NCBI RefSeq assembly: GCF_002869745.1 | Contig: NZ_PNOS01000014.1 | Coordinates: 28,848-92,847, forward strand | Direction of reading: 5' to 3' | DNA from: Oceaniglobus roseus | GTDB taxonomy: Bacteria > Pseudomonadota > Alphaproteobacteria > Rhodobacterales > Rhodobacteraceae | DNA length: 64,000 nt | Program-made: the position numbers and the translations under genes | Shown: positions 25,010 through 34,885 of the stretch, in pieces | Numbering within the stretch: the first letter of the stretch is position 1 | Layout of the letters: every line of letters begins with the position of its first letter | Notes under the pieces: model-generated | Database searches by the model: none | Told to the model about the DNA's origin: nothing | The model's input: only the letters and a program-made list of their open reading frames with translations

Positions 25010-25948
25010 ATGAAGGTCGGTTTCATCGGGCTTGGCAACGTGGGCGGGAAGCTCGCCGGGAGCCTTCTGCGCAACGGCATCGACCTCGTGGTGCACGACC
25101 TCGATCCCCACCTCGTGGAAGGCTTCACCGCCCGCGGTGCCGCGGCCGGGGGCAATCCGGCGGCGATGATGGCGGCCTGCGACGTCGTCATCACCTGCCT
25201 CCCGAGCCCCGCCGCCTCGGCCGTGGTGGTCGAGGACATGCTGCCCCAGGTCGGCCCCGGCAAGATCTGGCTGGAGATGTCCACCACCGACGAGGCCGAG
25301 GTGAAGCGCCTCGGCGCGAAGATCGCCGAGCGGGGCGGGCAGGCGGCCGACTGCCCGGTCTCGGGCGGCTGCCACCGCGCCGACACCGGCAACATCGCGA
25401 TCCTCGCGGGCTGCGACCGCGCGACCTTCGAGACGGTGCTGCCGCTCCTCACCATCATGGGCCGCAGGATCCTGCACACCGGGCCGATCGGCAGCGCCTC
25501 GATCCTGAAGGTCATCACCAACTACCTCGCCACCGCCAACCTCGTCTCCGTGACCGAGGCGCTGACCGTCGCGGGCGGGGCGGGGATGGACCTGCGCACC
25601 GCCTACCACGCCATCGCCATCTCCTCGGGCACCTCCTTCGTGCACGAGACCGAAGGCCAGGTGATCCTCAACGGCTCGCGCGACATCTCCTTCACCATGG
25701 ACCTCGTGAAGAAGGACATCGGCCTGTTCCAGGCCGTCGCAGACCGCGCGGGCGTGCCGCTGGAGCTGAACCCGCTCCTGATCTCGATCTTCGACGACGG
25801 CATCGCCCGCTTCGGTCCGCGCGAGCTGTCGCCGAACATCATCAAGCGGCTGGAAGAGGCCACCGGCCTCGACATCCGCGCGCCGGGATTCCCCCCCGAG
25901 ATGACCGACACCGAGCCGGAGGAGCGCGGCGCCGAAGTCGTGCTCTGA
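25010..25948 (+). CDS. NAD(P)-dependent beta-hydroxyacid dehydrogenase
   Basis: This 312-residue protein belongs to the 3-hydroxyisobutyrate/tartronate semialdehyde dehydrogenase family. The Rossmann motif is GFIGLGNVGGKLAGSLL at the N-terminus, the substrate motif is DCPVSGGCHRADTGNIAI near residue 118, and the catalytic lysine is in SILKVITNYLATANL near 170. ATG 25010 follows GGGGAGGAC; the open frame begins earlier, but upstream residues lack family character. The substrate cannot be read from sequence; 3-hydroxyisobutyrate, tartronate semialdehyde or 4-hydroxybutyrate-like compounds are all possible. Confidence 0.85.
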   Translation: MKVGFIGLGNVGGKLAGSLLRNGIDLVVHDLDPHLVEGFTARGAAAGGNPAAMMAACDVVITCLPSPAASAVVVEDMLPQVGPGKIWLEMSTTDEAEVKRLGAKIAERGGQAADCPVSGGCHRADTGNIAILAGCDRATFETVLPLLTIMGRRILHTGPIGSASILKVITNYLATANLVSVTEALTVAGGAGMDLRTAYHAIAISSGTSFVHETEGQVILNGSRDISFTMDLVKKDIGLFQAVADRAGVPLELNPLLISIFDDGIARFGPRELSPNIIKRLEEATGLDIRAPGFPPEMTDTEPEERGAEVVL

Positions 25949-26010
25949 CCGGCTCGATTTCTGCCGGCAGGCAGGCTAGGAGGGCGCGATCCGTGCAGAG
26001 GAGCGCGCCC

Positions 26011-26481
26011 GTGTCCGACGTCATCGCCATCATCGCCCCATCGACCCCGCGCCGCGCCTTCGGCACCGGCGCGCTGGCCCTGCTGGGGCTGGTCCTGCTC
26101 TGGATCGCCGCCACCACCGCGCCGACGCTGCCGTGGCGGCTGGGGCTCCTGGCCTTCGGGGCCGTCGCGCTGTTCGGCGCGGTGCGGATGTGGCAGGCGA
26201 CGTCCCGCCGGCTGGAACTGACCGAGCACGAGCTGCGCGAAAGCACCGGCCGGGTGCTGGCCCGGGTCGAGGACATGAGGGGCGTCGACCGCGGCGTGTT
26301 TGCCTTCAAGCCCTCGAACGGCTTCGTTCTGGTGCTGGACACGCCCGCACCCCGGGCCTGGGCGCCGGGGCTGTGGTGGCGCATCGGACGGCGCGTGGGC
26401 GTGGGCGGCGTGACCTCGGGCACCGAGGCGAAGGTGATGGCCGAGCTCCTGGCGACGCGCATCGCCGCGCGCCGCGGCTGA
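26011..26481 (+). CDS. small membrane protein of unknown function
   Basis: This 156-residue protein has two hydrophobic helices (GALALLGLVLLWIAA and LGLLAFGAVALFGAVRMW) followed by a soluble domain of about 95 residues with a PH-like beta pattern (LELTEHELRESTGRVLARVEDM...FAFKPSNGFVLVLDTPAPRAWAPGLWW). GTG 26011 follows GAGGAG (25998-26003) at good spacing; an upstream GTG at 25993 has no ribosome site. It converges with the Tad genes, 5 bases apart. No family name recognised. Confidence 0.65.
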   Translation: MSDVIAIIAPSTPRRAFGTGALALLGLVLLWIAATTAPTLPWRLGLLAFGAVALFGAVRMWQATSRRLELTEHELRESTGRVLARVEDMRGVDRGVFAFKPSNGFVLVLDTPAPRAWAPGLWWRIGRRVGVGGVTSGTEAKVMAELLATRIAARRG

Positions 26482-26486
26482 CCCCG

Positions 26487-27140
26487 TCAGCTGTCGGTGC
26501 CCTTCGCCAGCAGGTCGAGCCCCCCGTAGTTGTAGCTGTTGCCGTCGTCGTGGTTGCCGTCGTTGATGTAGTCGCCCGGATTGCTATCCGACCACAGCAG
26601 TTGCGGCACGAAGCGCGGCGAGGTGATGACGCGGTTGAAGAACTCGGACTTGCCGAGGCCGACGTTGAAGGGCGGCTCGTACTTCAGCCAGGTCTCGACG
26701 ATGATCGCACTGTCGGCATTGGCCAGCGCCGGGATGCTGGGCGCCATCGCCTGCATGTCGCTCTGCTGCAACTGCGGATGCCCGACGCCGCGCACCTGCG
26801 ACCAGACCAGCTGGTAGGTGTTGTTCGGTTCATCCCAGTACACGACCGACACGCGGACCGTGGTGGGATGCTGCGCCGCCGTCAGGAATTCGTAGAACCG
26901 GCCGATCCCGGTGATGAACTTGCCGTCCACCGGATTCCACTGCCGGGTCAGCAGATCGCTGATCGTGTAGGTGGCCCGCAGGTTCAGTGTCTGGGTGCGA
27001 TAGCTGTCGACGAAGGTGTAGGTCGCGAGCATGCCCCAGATCAGGATCGGCAGGATCAGGACCGTCTCGATGGAATAGCTCCCGTCGGTATTCTTCCGGA
27101 AACGGCGGAGTGTTCTGCGGATCTTGCCGGGCTGTTTCAT
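26487..27140 (-). CDS. TadE/TadG-like pseudopilin, module 1 third gene
   Basis: This 217-residue protein has a positively charged N-terminus, then TDGSYSIETVLILPILIWGMLATYTFVDSY. That is the pseudopilin-type segment (Gly/Ser before a conserved Glu five or so residues into a hydrophobic helix) found in TadE/TadF proteins. The rest is a periplasmic domain with a Gly/Asn/Asp-rich C-terminus. The start overlaps the tadE stop (ATGA). It is paralogous to the gene at 29477-30034, sharing VVETWxxYxPPF and FxxxVxTSPRxxPQLxW. Confidence 0.75.
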   Translation of the reverse strand: MKQPGKIRRTLRRFRKNTDGSYSIETVLILPILIWGMLATYTFVDSYRTQTLNLRATYTISDLLTRQWNPVDGKFITGIGRFYEFLTAAQHPTTVRVSVVYWDEPNNTYQLVWSQVRGVGHPQLQQSDMQAMAPSIPALANADSAIIVETWLKYEPPFNVGLGKSEFFNRVITSPRFVPQLLWSDSNPGDYINDGNHDDGNSYNYGGLDLLAKGTDS

Positions 27141-27673
27141 GTCGGTTCATTCACGAAGAAGGTGGATGCGATCAGACGATAGCCGCCGCCCGCGGCCACG
27201 GGCAGGATCTTGCCCAGGCCGGTGTTCGGGAAGATCGGATCGTGCAGCACGCAGAAGCGCAGCAGCATCGCCTCGTTCTTGGCCCCCGAGTGGTAGTTGA
27301 CGACCGGATTGAGCGCCTGGGTGCGGTCCACGCACTGAACCGAGCCCTCGGAGTAGATGAAGTCGCGGGGATCCACCGGACCCATCTCCAGCATGATGTC
27401 GTCGAGACAGTTCGAGATCAGCAACACCTCGTCGCAGACGGCGGCCTTCAGGGCCTCCGGATCCCTGTAGGCGGGATTGCCGAGCCGCAGCTCGCGCACC
27501 GCGATGTCCATGGCGCGTTCCAGCATGGCCTGACGCAGCTGGATCAGACCCATCTCGGCCGACATCATGAAGAAGCCCATCATGATCGGAAACATCAGCG
27601 CGAATTCGATCGAGGCCACGCCCGACTCGCATCCGGCGAAACGGCGAAGGCGGAGGAAGATTCGCTTCGTCAC
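27137..27673 (-). CDS. TadE-like pseudopilin, module 1
   Basis: This 178-residue protein contains CESGVASIEFALMFPIMMGFFMMSAEMGL, the TadE prepilin-like segment (E at +5, long hydrophobic helix). The C-terminal domain has paired cysteines and ends in ASTFFVNEPT. The GTG start at 27673 overlaps the stop of the vWA gene (GTGA). It is paralogous to 30048-30590, sharing CVDR near the middle and PIFPxTGLG. TadE-type minor pseudopilins are processed by TadV and take part in Flp pilus assembly; the rest of a tad locus is not in this window. Confidence 0.78.
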   Translation of the reverse strand: MTKRIFLRLRRFAGCESGVASIEFALMFPIMMGFFMMSAEMGLIQLRQAMLERAMDIAVRELRLGNPAYRDPEALKAAVCDEVLLISNCLDDIMLEMGPVDPRDFIYSEGSVQCVDRTQALNPVVNYHSGAKNEAMLLRFCVLHDPIFPNTGLGKILPVAAGGGYRLIASTFFVNEPT

Positions 27674-29298
27674 TGGATCAGCCTCAGCTGGTTGATTGTG
27701 CTGGCGATGGCCGAGAAGGCATATACGATGTCCTGGCCGTCCACGTCGAAATAGTGGTTGGGAGAGGAGGCGCACTGCTTCATCAGGATCGCGTTCTGCT
27801 CCTCCACCTCGAAGGCGACGCTGAACACCAGGATCCCCTCGTCCTTGGCGGCCTGGCAGATGGCCTTCATCCGGTTGTCCTTGGTCTGCGGATCCACATA
27901 GGAATAGGGCGCGCCGAACCAGCTGTAATAGGTGTTGGAATTGTTGTACTGGCGGTACCAGTTGTAATAGGCGTTGTAGCCCAGCGACGCCGCCGACCAG
28001 AGCTCCTGGTAGGACAGCTGGTGCGAATAGGAATCGCCGCCGTCGCGGGCGCTCTCCCAGCGGTCGGTGCGCGCGATGTACCACGGTTCGTAGTAGCGGC
28101 CGTCGCGGTCGGTGTCGCGGTACTCCTGCGCGTCCACCGAGAAGCGCCAGGTGCCGTCGCTGTTCTGGCGGCCCCAGACGTCGCTCATCCCCGAATTGTA
28201 GTTGTCGTTCAGCGTGTACTGCGCGGTGTTCTCGCCGTCGGTCATCACCACCAGCACCTTCATGCTGTTCGGCCGGTTGAAGGCATAGGGCCGTCCGCGG
28301 AAGGTCTCGGCGACCTTGCCCGCGTCGATCAGCTTGTCGGTGAGGTTCTGGAACGACGGGTCCAGCATGGCGGCGCCCCACTTCAGGCCCACGTCGATCG
28401 AGGTGTTCCCGTCCGCGGTCAGCGCGTCGATCTGGTCCAGCAGCTTCTGCTTGTCCTGGGTGATCGGCTGCGCCTGGGCGGGGGCATCGGTGCGGCACAC
28501 CGGCGAGGCGGGCGGGCTGGTGCGGGTCCAGGGATCGAAATGGCCGGTCTGGTGGCGGGTGCTGCCCGGCACGCCCGTCGAGCTGAAGTCGCTGGTCTGG
28601 AAGTCCACGCAGTTCGAATAGGGGTTGCGGAAGCTCAGGTTCATGTTGTCGGTGACGGTCCTGCCGACGTTGACCTGGGTCGAATAGGGCACGATCGAGA
28701 TCGACACCTCGCCGTCCGTCGAGGCCGACCGCTCTTCCGACAGCACCGTGTTCACGAAGCTCTTCGCGGCGTTCTTCATGTTGCCGAGGCGCCCGGCGCT
28801 GTTCATCGAGCCCGAGACGTCCAGCACGAGGGAGATCTCGATGTCGCTGATGTCCTCGCGGGCCGTGCCGCGGGCGAAGGCCGACAGGCTGTCGACGCCG
28901 ACGGAGTTGACGAACATGGTCGCCACGCTCTGCGAGGAGGTCGCCGTGACGGTGCGGGAATTCAGGTTCTCGACCACGTTCACGGTGTTCAGTTCGTCCT
29001 CGAGCCCGGCCTTCTTGAAGTAGTCGCGCACGACCGATTCGGGATCGAGCTTCTGGTCCAGGTCGGCGGCGGCCAGCACCGCCGTGTCCACCGTGTTCTG
29101 GAGCCTCAGGCGTTCGAACTCGCTGCGCATCAGGTCGACCGAGATGCCGCCGATGAGGAGAATGGCCATGAACAGGTAGAGTCCGAACACGATCATCGAA
29201 CCGTCTTCGTCCCGTCCGAACCTCGAAAATGGTGCCCACGGGGTCATCCTCGCCCCGTGACGCGCCCGTTCCGCCCCCGCGCACGTCCTGAACTTCAT
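27670..29298 (-). CDS. TadG-like vWA-domain protein, module 1
   Basis: This 542-residue protein has an N-terminal TadE-like membrane helix (GSMIVFGLYLFMAILLIGGISVDLMRSEFERLRLQNTVDTAVLAAA, the TadG/Flp-locus pattern) followed by a von Willebrand A domain. An intact MIDAS is present (DVSGSMNS near residue 163; TDGEN near 360). A Tyr/Asn-rich insert lies around residues 420-460. An alternative start, ATG 29247 with GGGGCGAGG just upstream, would shorten it by 17 residues and may be the true one. It is first in a three-gene overlapping operon. Confidence 0.8.
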   Translation of the reverse strand: MKFRTCAGAERARHGARMTPWAPFSRFGRDEDGSMIVFGLYLFMAILLIGGISVDLMRSEFERLRLQNTVDTAVLAAADLDQKLDPESVVRDYFKKAGLEDELNTVNVVENLNSRTVTATSSQSVATMFVNSVGVDSLSAFARGTAREDISDIEISLVLDVSGSMNSAGRLGNMKNAAKSFVNTVLSEERSASTDGEVSISIVPYSTQVNVGRTVTDNMNLSFRNPYSNCVDFQTSDFSSTGVPGSTRHQTGHFDPWTRTSPPASPVCRTDAPAQAQPITQDKQKLLDQIDALTADGNTSIDVGLKWGAAMLDPSFQNLTDKLIDAGKVAETFRGRPYAFNRPNSMKVLVVMTDGENTAQYTLNDNYNSGMSDVWGRQNSDGTWRFSVDAQEYRDTDRDGRYYEPWYIARTDRWESARDGGDSYSHQLSYQELWSAASLGYNAYYNWYRQYNNSNTYYSWFGAPYSYVDPQTKDNRMKAICQAAKDEGILVFSVAFEVEEQNAILMKQCASSPNHYFDVDGQDIVYAFSAIASTINQLRLIQ

Positions 29299-29423
29299 CC
29301 CTGCCGTCCCGCTGTAACGATCGCCGGTCGGAATCGCCGGCCAGAAACCTCTAGGGGGGGTCTGCGTCGTTATTGAGGCACCAACGTGGCAGTTGCCAAA
29401 AATTTGCGGGTATCGAAACGATA

Positions 29424-29449
29424 ACGGCCCCCTGGGGACAGGAGGCCGT
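29424..29449 (-). terminator. hairpin between the two Tad modules
   Basis: ACGGCC (29424-29429) and GGCCGT (29444-29449) pair, extended after one mismatch by CCT/AGG, with loop GGGGAC. On the minus strand the stem is followed by a moderately T-rich stretch. It lies just downstream of the module 2 genes and upstream of module 1, so it should end the module 2 transcript. Confidence 0.5.
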
Positions 29450-29476
29450 CTGGCCGGTCCGGCGGAATGCGCGGGA

Positions 29477-30034
29477 TCAGGTGATCGAACCGCTCCCGTC
29501 GTCCCACTTCAATTGCGGTGAATAACGCGGAGACGTCACGACGAAATTGTAGAATGTCGTTTCGGACAATCCCATCACGAATGGCGGGCGGTAATCCATC
29601 CAGGTTTCCACGACGATGATGGAATCGCCATTCGCGGTGATCGGCAGCCGTGGCGTGACCGTGGCGGCATCGGCGTCGCTCAATGCGGCGTGGCTGCCGC
29701 GGCTTTGCGACCAGACCAGGTCGAAGTCCGTTTCGTCCGCGTTGTACTTGAAGACCGAAACACGCAGGGAAATCTGATAGGGGCGATTGATGAGAAACGT
29801 CAGCAGCCGGTCGGTGCCGTCGATGAAGGACGCATTGACCGGATCCGTTTCCCGCGACAGCACGTCGCCGATGGTGTGGGCGGCCTTGATGTTCACGTTG
29901 GCCAGGCGAAGTCCGTCGAAATAGCTGAAGAATGCGAGAACCCCCCAGGCCAGCATCGGCAGCAGGAGGATCGTCTCGACGGAATAGCTGCCTTCGCTGT
30001 TGCGAAGGAAACGGCGCAGGGGGGTCTTGAACAT
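29477..30034 (-). CDS. TadE/TadG-like pseudopilin, module 2 third gene
   Basis: This 185-residue protein is a paralogue of 26487-27140. It begins with basic residues, then NSEGSYSVETILLLPMLAWGVLAFFSYFDGL, the same pseudopilin helix with glutamate near its start. Shared motifs are RVSV, FDLVWSQSRG (module 1: YQLVWSQVRG), VVETWMDYRPPF and VVTSPRYSPQLKW. It is shorter, lacking the Gly/Asn-rich tail of its paralogue. It lies 13 bases after the previous gene. Confidence 0.75.
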   Translation of the reverse strand: MFKTPLRRFLRNSEGSYSVETILLLPMLAWGVLAFFSYFDGLRLANVNIKAAHTIGDVLSRETDPVNASFIDGTDRLLTFLINRPYQISLRVSVFKYNADETDFDLVWSQSRGSHAALSDADAATVTPRLPITANGDSIIVVETWMDYRPPFVMGLSETTFYNFVVTSPRYSPQLKWDDGSGSIT

Positions 30035-30047
30035 CGAAGTGTGCCTT

Positions 30048-30590
30048 TCAGGGCTCGTTCACGAAGGCCGAGGTGGAGATGGCGGCATATTGCCCGGCGG
30101 CGTCCTTGGGCATCATCAGCCCGAGGCCCGTGGTCGGGAAGATCGGGCTGGCCTTGAAGCAGGCGCGCACCAGCATCAGCTCGCTCGGCTGGCCGGGGAT
30201 GTAGCGGGTGATCGGCTTGATCTCGTCGCTGCGGTCGACACATTCGGCGTCCGCGCTGATCGTGGTCCAGCTGCTGCGCGGCACCGCCCTGAGCTCGACC
30301 ATGACGCTGTTCATGCAGTCGGGCAGCAGCAGCGCCTGGTCGCAGATCATCTGCTTGATCTGCTCGTGGGTCGGCGGCGTCGAGGGCGACAGGCGCACCG
30401 CGCGCGTGGCGATGTCCGTGCCGCGCTCCAGCATGACGTGACGCAGGTTCAGAAGGCCCGCCTCGGCCCCCGACATCATCATCCAGACCACCGGGGTGAC
30501 GAGGATGATGAACTCGATGGTCGGGCCGCCGTCCTCGTTCCGGGTGAAGCGGCGGAAGGGGCGGGCGAGGGCGTTCAGCAGGCGCTTCAT
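30048..30590 (-). CDS. TadE-like pseudopilin, module 2
   Basis: This 180-residue protein is a paralogue of 27137-27673: NEDGGPTIEFIILVTPVVWMMMSGAEAGLLNLRHVMLERGTDIATRAVRL aligns with the module 1 helix and the following LERAMDIAVRELRL. Conserved cysteines (MICDQALLLPDCM, CVDR, ACFKASPIFPTTGLG) suggest disulfides in the periplasm. The ATG at 30590 overlaps the stop of the vWA gene (ATGA). Confidence 0.78.
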   Translation of the reverse strand: MKRLLNALARPFRRFTRNEDGGPTIEFIILVTPVVWMMMSGAEAGLLNLRHVMLERGTDIATRAVRLSPSTPPTHEQIKQMICDQALLLPDCMNSVMVELRAVPRSSWTTISADAECVDRSDEIKPITRYIPGQPSELMLVRACFKASPIFPTTGLGLMMPKDAAGQYAAISTSAFVNEP

Positions 30591-32380
30591 TGGGTAAGCC
30601 TCAGCTTGGTGATCGAGTTGGCGATCTGGTCGAACGCCTGCTCCAGATCGTTGCCGACGACGCGGATGAAATAGTTGGGCGTGCTCGCGCAGCGGCTCAT
30701 CACGTTGGCCGAGTGATCCGTCACCTCGAAGCCGATGGTGAAGATCGTCGCGCCCTTCGTGCGCAGCTGGTCGCAGAGCGTCAGCTGGCGGCTGTCCTTG
30801 ACGTTGCCGTACACGGGGGTCCAGACGTCGCTGTAGAACTGGTTCATCCGCCAGTTGGAGTTCCAGCGCGCCCGCACCCAGTAATAGGCGAAGTGGCGCA
30901 CCGACATCTCGTTCCAGAGACTGGAATAGTCCAGCTGCACCGGCGCGATGTTGATCGGGGTCAGCGCCGCGATCAGCGCCGCCTTGTTCGCCGCGCGGGC
31001 GGTGGCGGTGCCTCCGGTCACCACGTTCAGCTCCGACAGGGTCTTGCCCACGGGGTCGTTGGTGAAGCTGCGGCCGATCTCGATGTCCTTGTCCAGCCCG
31101 GTCAGAGCCTTGGGTATCCAGAAGCCCGGGGTCCAGTACTTCTCGCCCCATTTGCCGTCGCCGTCCTCGTCGCCCACTTCCGGCGTGTACCAGGAATAGA
31201 ACCGCATCGGCAGCAACGGCACCGGCTGCCAGCGCCAGACGCCCGAGGGGCCGGTCTCGTAGGCCGGGTTGATCTCGTCCTGCTCGGTGTTGATGCCGTC
31301 GGTCAGCACCACGATGTATTTCTGCGTGTTGTCGCGGCCCCAGGCATAGGGACGGTCGCGATAGGCGCTGTCCACCTGGCCGCTGTCGATCAGCGCGCTG
31401 GTCAGCCCCTGCGCGCTGGGGTCGAGGAAGGCCGCGCCCCACTTCAGCCCGATCTCGATCGAGGTGTTGCCGTTGGCCGTCATCGCGTCGATGCGGTTCT
31501 TGATCTCGGCGGGGTCGTTCATCACCGGGCGCACGACCAGCTCGTTCTCCGACCGGCAGACGTAGAGTCGCGGCTGCTGGTCATAGTACCACTGGTCGAA
31601 CGAGGCCGCCTGGTCATAGGCGTTGCCCCCACGGATGTCGGTGCCGCCGAAGTCGGCGTCCTTGAACGACAGGCAGTGCGAGAAATCGTGCTTCTTGGTG
31701 ACGTTCAGCGCGTCCATGATCACCGGCCCCGCGTTGACGTGGGTCGAGTAGGGCACGAGGTTCACCGTGATCCGCTCGGGCGCGGTGCCGGAATAGATCT
31801 TGTCGATGAACCGCTTGGCCGCCGATTTCAGATCGGCAAGCTTGGACGCGCTGCCGACGGCCGAGCTGGGTTCGTTCATCGAGTTCGAGACGTCGAGGAC
31901 CAGCGAGATCTCGATGTCGTTGATCACCTCCGTGGCGGCCGAGACCGAATGCGGCGTCAGGGTGTCGACGCCGCTGTAATTCATGAAGTTCATGAACATC
32001 GTCTTCTGCAGCTTCTCCGTCTGGATCGACACCGACCGTGCGTTCGCATTGCTGCTGACGTTCACGGACTTGACGTAGTCGCCCATGCCCTCCTTCTCGA
32101 AATAGCTGGCGACCACGTCCTCGGGGGGCAGCGTCTGGTCCAGGTCGGCGGCGGCCAGGGCCGCGCGGTCGCCGAGGTTCTGCAGCCGGGTGCGGTTGTT
32201 CTCGAACACCATGATGTCGATCGAGAGCCCCGCGACCAGAACCATGGTGATGAAGAAGAACAGCGCCAGGATCGTCATCGACCCGTCGTCGCGATTGAGG
32301 AAACCGGAAAGCCTTCCGCGGTCGGCCTGTCTGATATCCATCGGATCACCCTGACTGCCCCATTTGAGGCGAAGTTTCAT
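30587..32380 (-). CDS. TadG-like vWA-domain protein, module 2
   Basis: This 597-residue protein is paralogous to 27670-29298. The N-terminal helix is GSMTILALFFFITMVLVAGLSIDIMVFENNRTRLQNLGDRAALAAADLDQ, and the vWA MIDAS DVSNSMNE is intact in its DxSxS core. The stretch NGNTSIEIGLKWGAAFLDPS is nearly the same as in module 1. Start choice: ATG 32380 gives MKLRLKW, echoing MKFR in module 1; ATG 32341 (MDIRQ) is an alternative. The frame is open to 32524 without a better ribosome site. It is the first gene of the second three-gene set. Confidence 0.78.
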   Translation of the reverse strand: MKLRLKWGSQGDPMDIRQADRGRLSGFLNRDDGSMTILALFFFITMVLVAGLSIDIMVFENNRTRLQNLGDRAALAAADLDQTLPPEDVVASYFEKEGMGDYVKSVNVSSNANARSVSIQTEKLQKTMFMNFMNYSGVDTLTPHSVSAATEVINDIEISLVLDVSNSMNEPSSAVGSASKLADLKSAAKRFIDKIYSGTAPERITVNLVPYSTHVNAGPVIMDALNVTKKHDFSHCLSFKDADFGGTDIRGGNAYDQAASFDQWYYDQQPRLYVCRSENELVVRPVMNDPAEIKNRIDAMTANGNTSIEIGLKWGAAFLDPSAQGLTSALIDSGQVDSAYRDRPYAWGRDNTQKYIVVLTDGINTEQDEINPAYETGPSGVWRWQPVPLLPMRFYSWYTPEVGDEDGDGKWGEKYWTPGFWIPKALTGLDKDIEIGRSFTNDPVGKTLSELNVVTGGTATARAANKAALIAALTPINIAPVQLDYSSLWNEMSVRHFAYYWVRARWNSNWRMNQFYSDVWTPVYGNVKDSRQLTLCDQLRTKGATIFTIGFEVTDHSANVMSRCASTPNYFIRVVGNDLEQAFDQIANSITKLRLTQ

Positions 32381-32683
32381 ACAAGTTTCAGCTTTGGGAT
32401 CCGGAGAGGCGCCCCGAATGTGGCGCGATTGAGGCAGGCAATCCGTCACGCGGGGTTTGGCGGCGTACCCGGAGACAGCCCGTCGCCGGGGCCGGAATTG
32501 TCGAGCTACGGGCAACAGGAGCAAAACCGCTTTTCAATTTAAGGTTGCGGCGCATCCCCGGCATCTTCCTGAGCGCGAACGAATCGATCGCGCGAGGTGG
32601 TCGCGCGGAACGAGGCGTGATTTAAGTCGAATCGTGGCAGGATCGGGGCCTTTCCGATCCCGCGCCTTGCTAGGGAGGGCAGG
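32381..32683. other. 303-bp divergent promoter region, Tad module 2 and gdh
   Basis: It separates the minus-strand Tad module from the plus-strand dehydrogenase and must carry promoters for both. It is locally more AT-rich (ACCGCTTTTCAATTTAAGG around 32526-32544) than the coding sequence around it. A GGAAC at 32607 has no GTT 17-18 bases on, so it was not called as a stress promoter. No gene is recognised inside. Confidence 0.5.
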
Positions 32684-34117
<1,434 letters not shown>

Positions 34118-34161
34118 GGGCGCACTACAGCGCCGATTGCGCGGCCCCCGCCCGCAACGCT

Positions 34162-34195
34162 ACTCTCTCCGGTGTCTTCCCGCACCGGAGAGAGT
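34162..34195 (+). terminator. 13-bp hairpin after gdh whose 3' arm holds the next gene's ribosome site
   Basis: ACTCTCTCCGGTG (34162-34174) pairs perfectly with CACCGGAGAGAGT (34183-34195) around the loop TCTTCCCG. It could end the gdh transcript, but no T-run follows. The GGAGAGAG in the 3' arm is also the only ribosome site for ATG 34200, so the fold would hide it. Read as a terminator or a translational switch, or both. Confidence 0.6.
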
Positions 34196-34199
34196 CGCC

Positions 34200-34790
34200 A
34201 TGCCGAGGGATCTTGCCTTTTCCTGCCGCTGCGGCAGCCTTGCGGGCGTGCTGCACGACGCCTCTCCGCGAAGCGGCTGCCACCTGATCTGCTACTGCGC
34301 CGACTGCCGCGCCTTCGCCCGCCACATGGGCGTCGCCGACAGGCTGACGCCCGGCGGGGGAAGCCAGCTGTTCCAGGCGCTGCCGGCGAAGATCGGGATC
34401 ACGAAGGGCGCCGAACTCGTCGCCTGCCTGCGCCTGTCGCCCAAGGGCCTGCACCGCTGGTACGCCGCCTGCTGCAACACGCCGCTCGCCAACACCGTCG
34501 GCACGCCGAAGGTCCCGCTCGCGGGCCTCTGGGTGCCCCTGTTCGCCGATCCCGCCGCCCTCGGACCCGTCGTCACCCTGGGCTTCACGAAGATGGCCCT
34601 GAAGGAACCCGGCGCCCCGAAAAAGGACAGGGGACTCGTGCGGATGCTGGGCGGTCTCCTGATGCGCTCCGCCGCGTCCTACGCCGACGGAACCGCCCGG
34701 ATCTCCCCCTTCTTCACCGCCGACGGCACGCCGGTGGTCGCCCCGAAGGTGATCGACCCCGCCGCGAAGGCCGCCGCCTACGCCGCCTGA
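34200..34790 (+). CDS. GFA-like/DUF6151-type zinc protein
   Basis: This 196-residue protein has cysteine motifs CRCGS near residue 10, CHLICYCADCRAF near 28-40 and CCNTP near 87, the zinc pattern of GFA-fold proteins (DUF6151 group), with a longer C-terminal part than classical GFA proteins. The reaction is unknown. ATG 34200 is preceded by GGAGAGAGTCGCC, inside a hairpin arm. It lies between gdh and the sarcosine oxidase operon; sarcosine oxidase makes formaldehyde equivalents, so a one-carbon link is possible but only inferred. Confidence 0.65.
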   Translation: MPRDLAFSCRCGSLAGVLHDASPRSGCHLICYCADCRAFARHMGVADRLTPGGGSQLFQALPAKIGITKGAELVACLRLSPKGLHRWYAACCNTPLANTVGTPKVPLAGLWVPLFADPAALGPVVTLGFTKMALKEPGAPKKDRGLVRMLGGLLMRSAASYADGTARISPFFTADGTPVVAPKVIDPAAKAAAYAA

Positions 34791-34885
34791 AGTGCCGGTG
34801 CAGACCCGACATCCGATGTCGCAAACGGCGATGGAAGCGCCCCTGCGCCCGCGCTAGGGTGCCGGTGAAGCAGCGGAGACACGGC

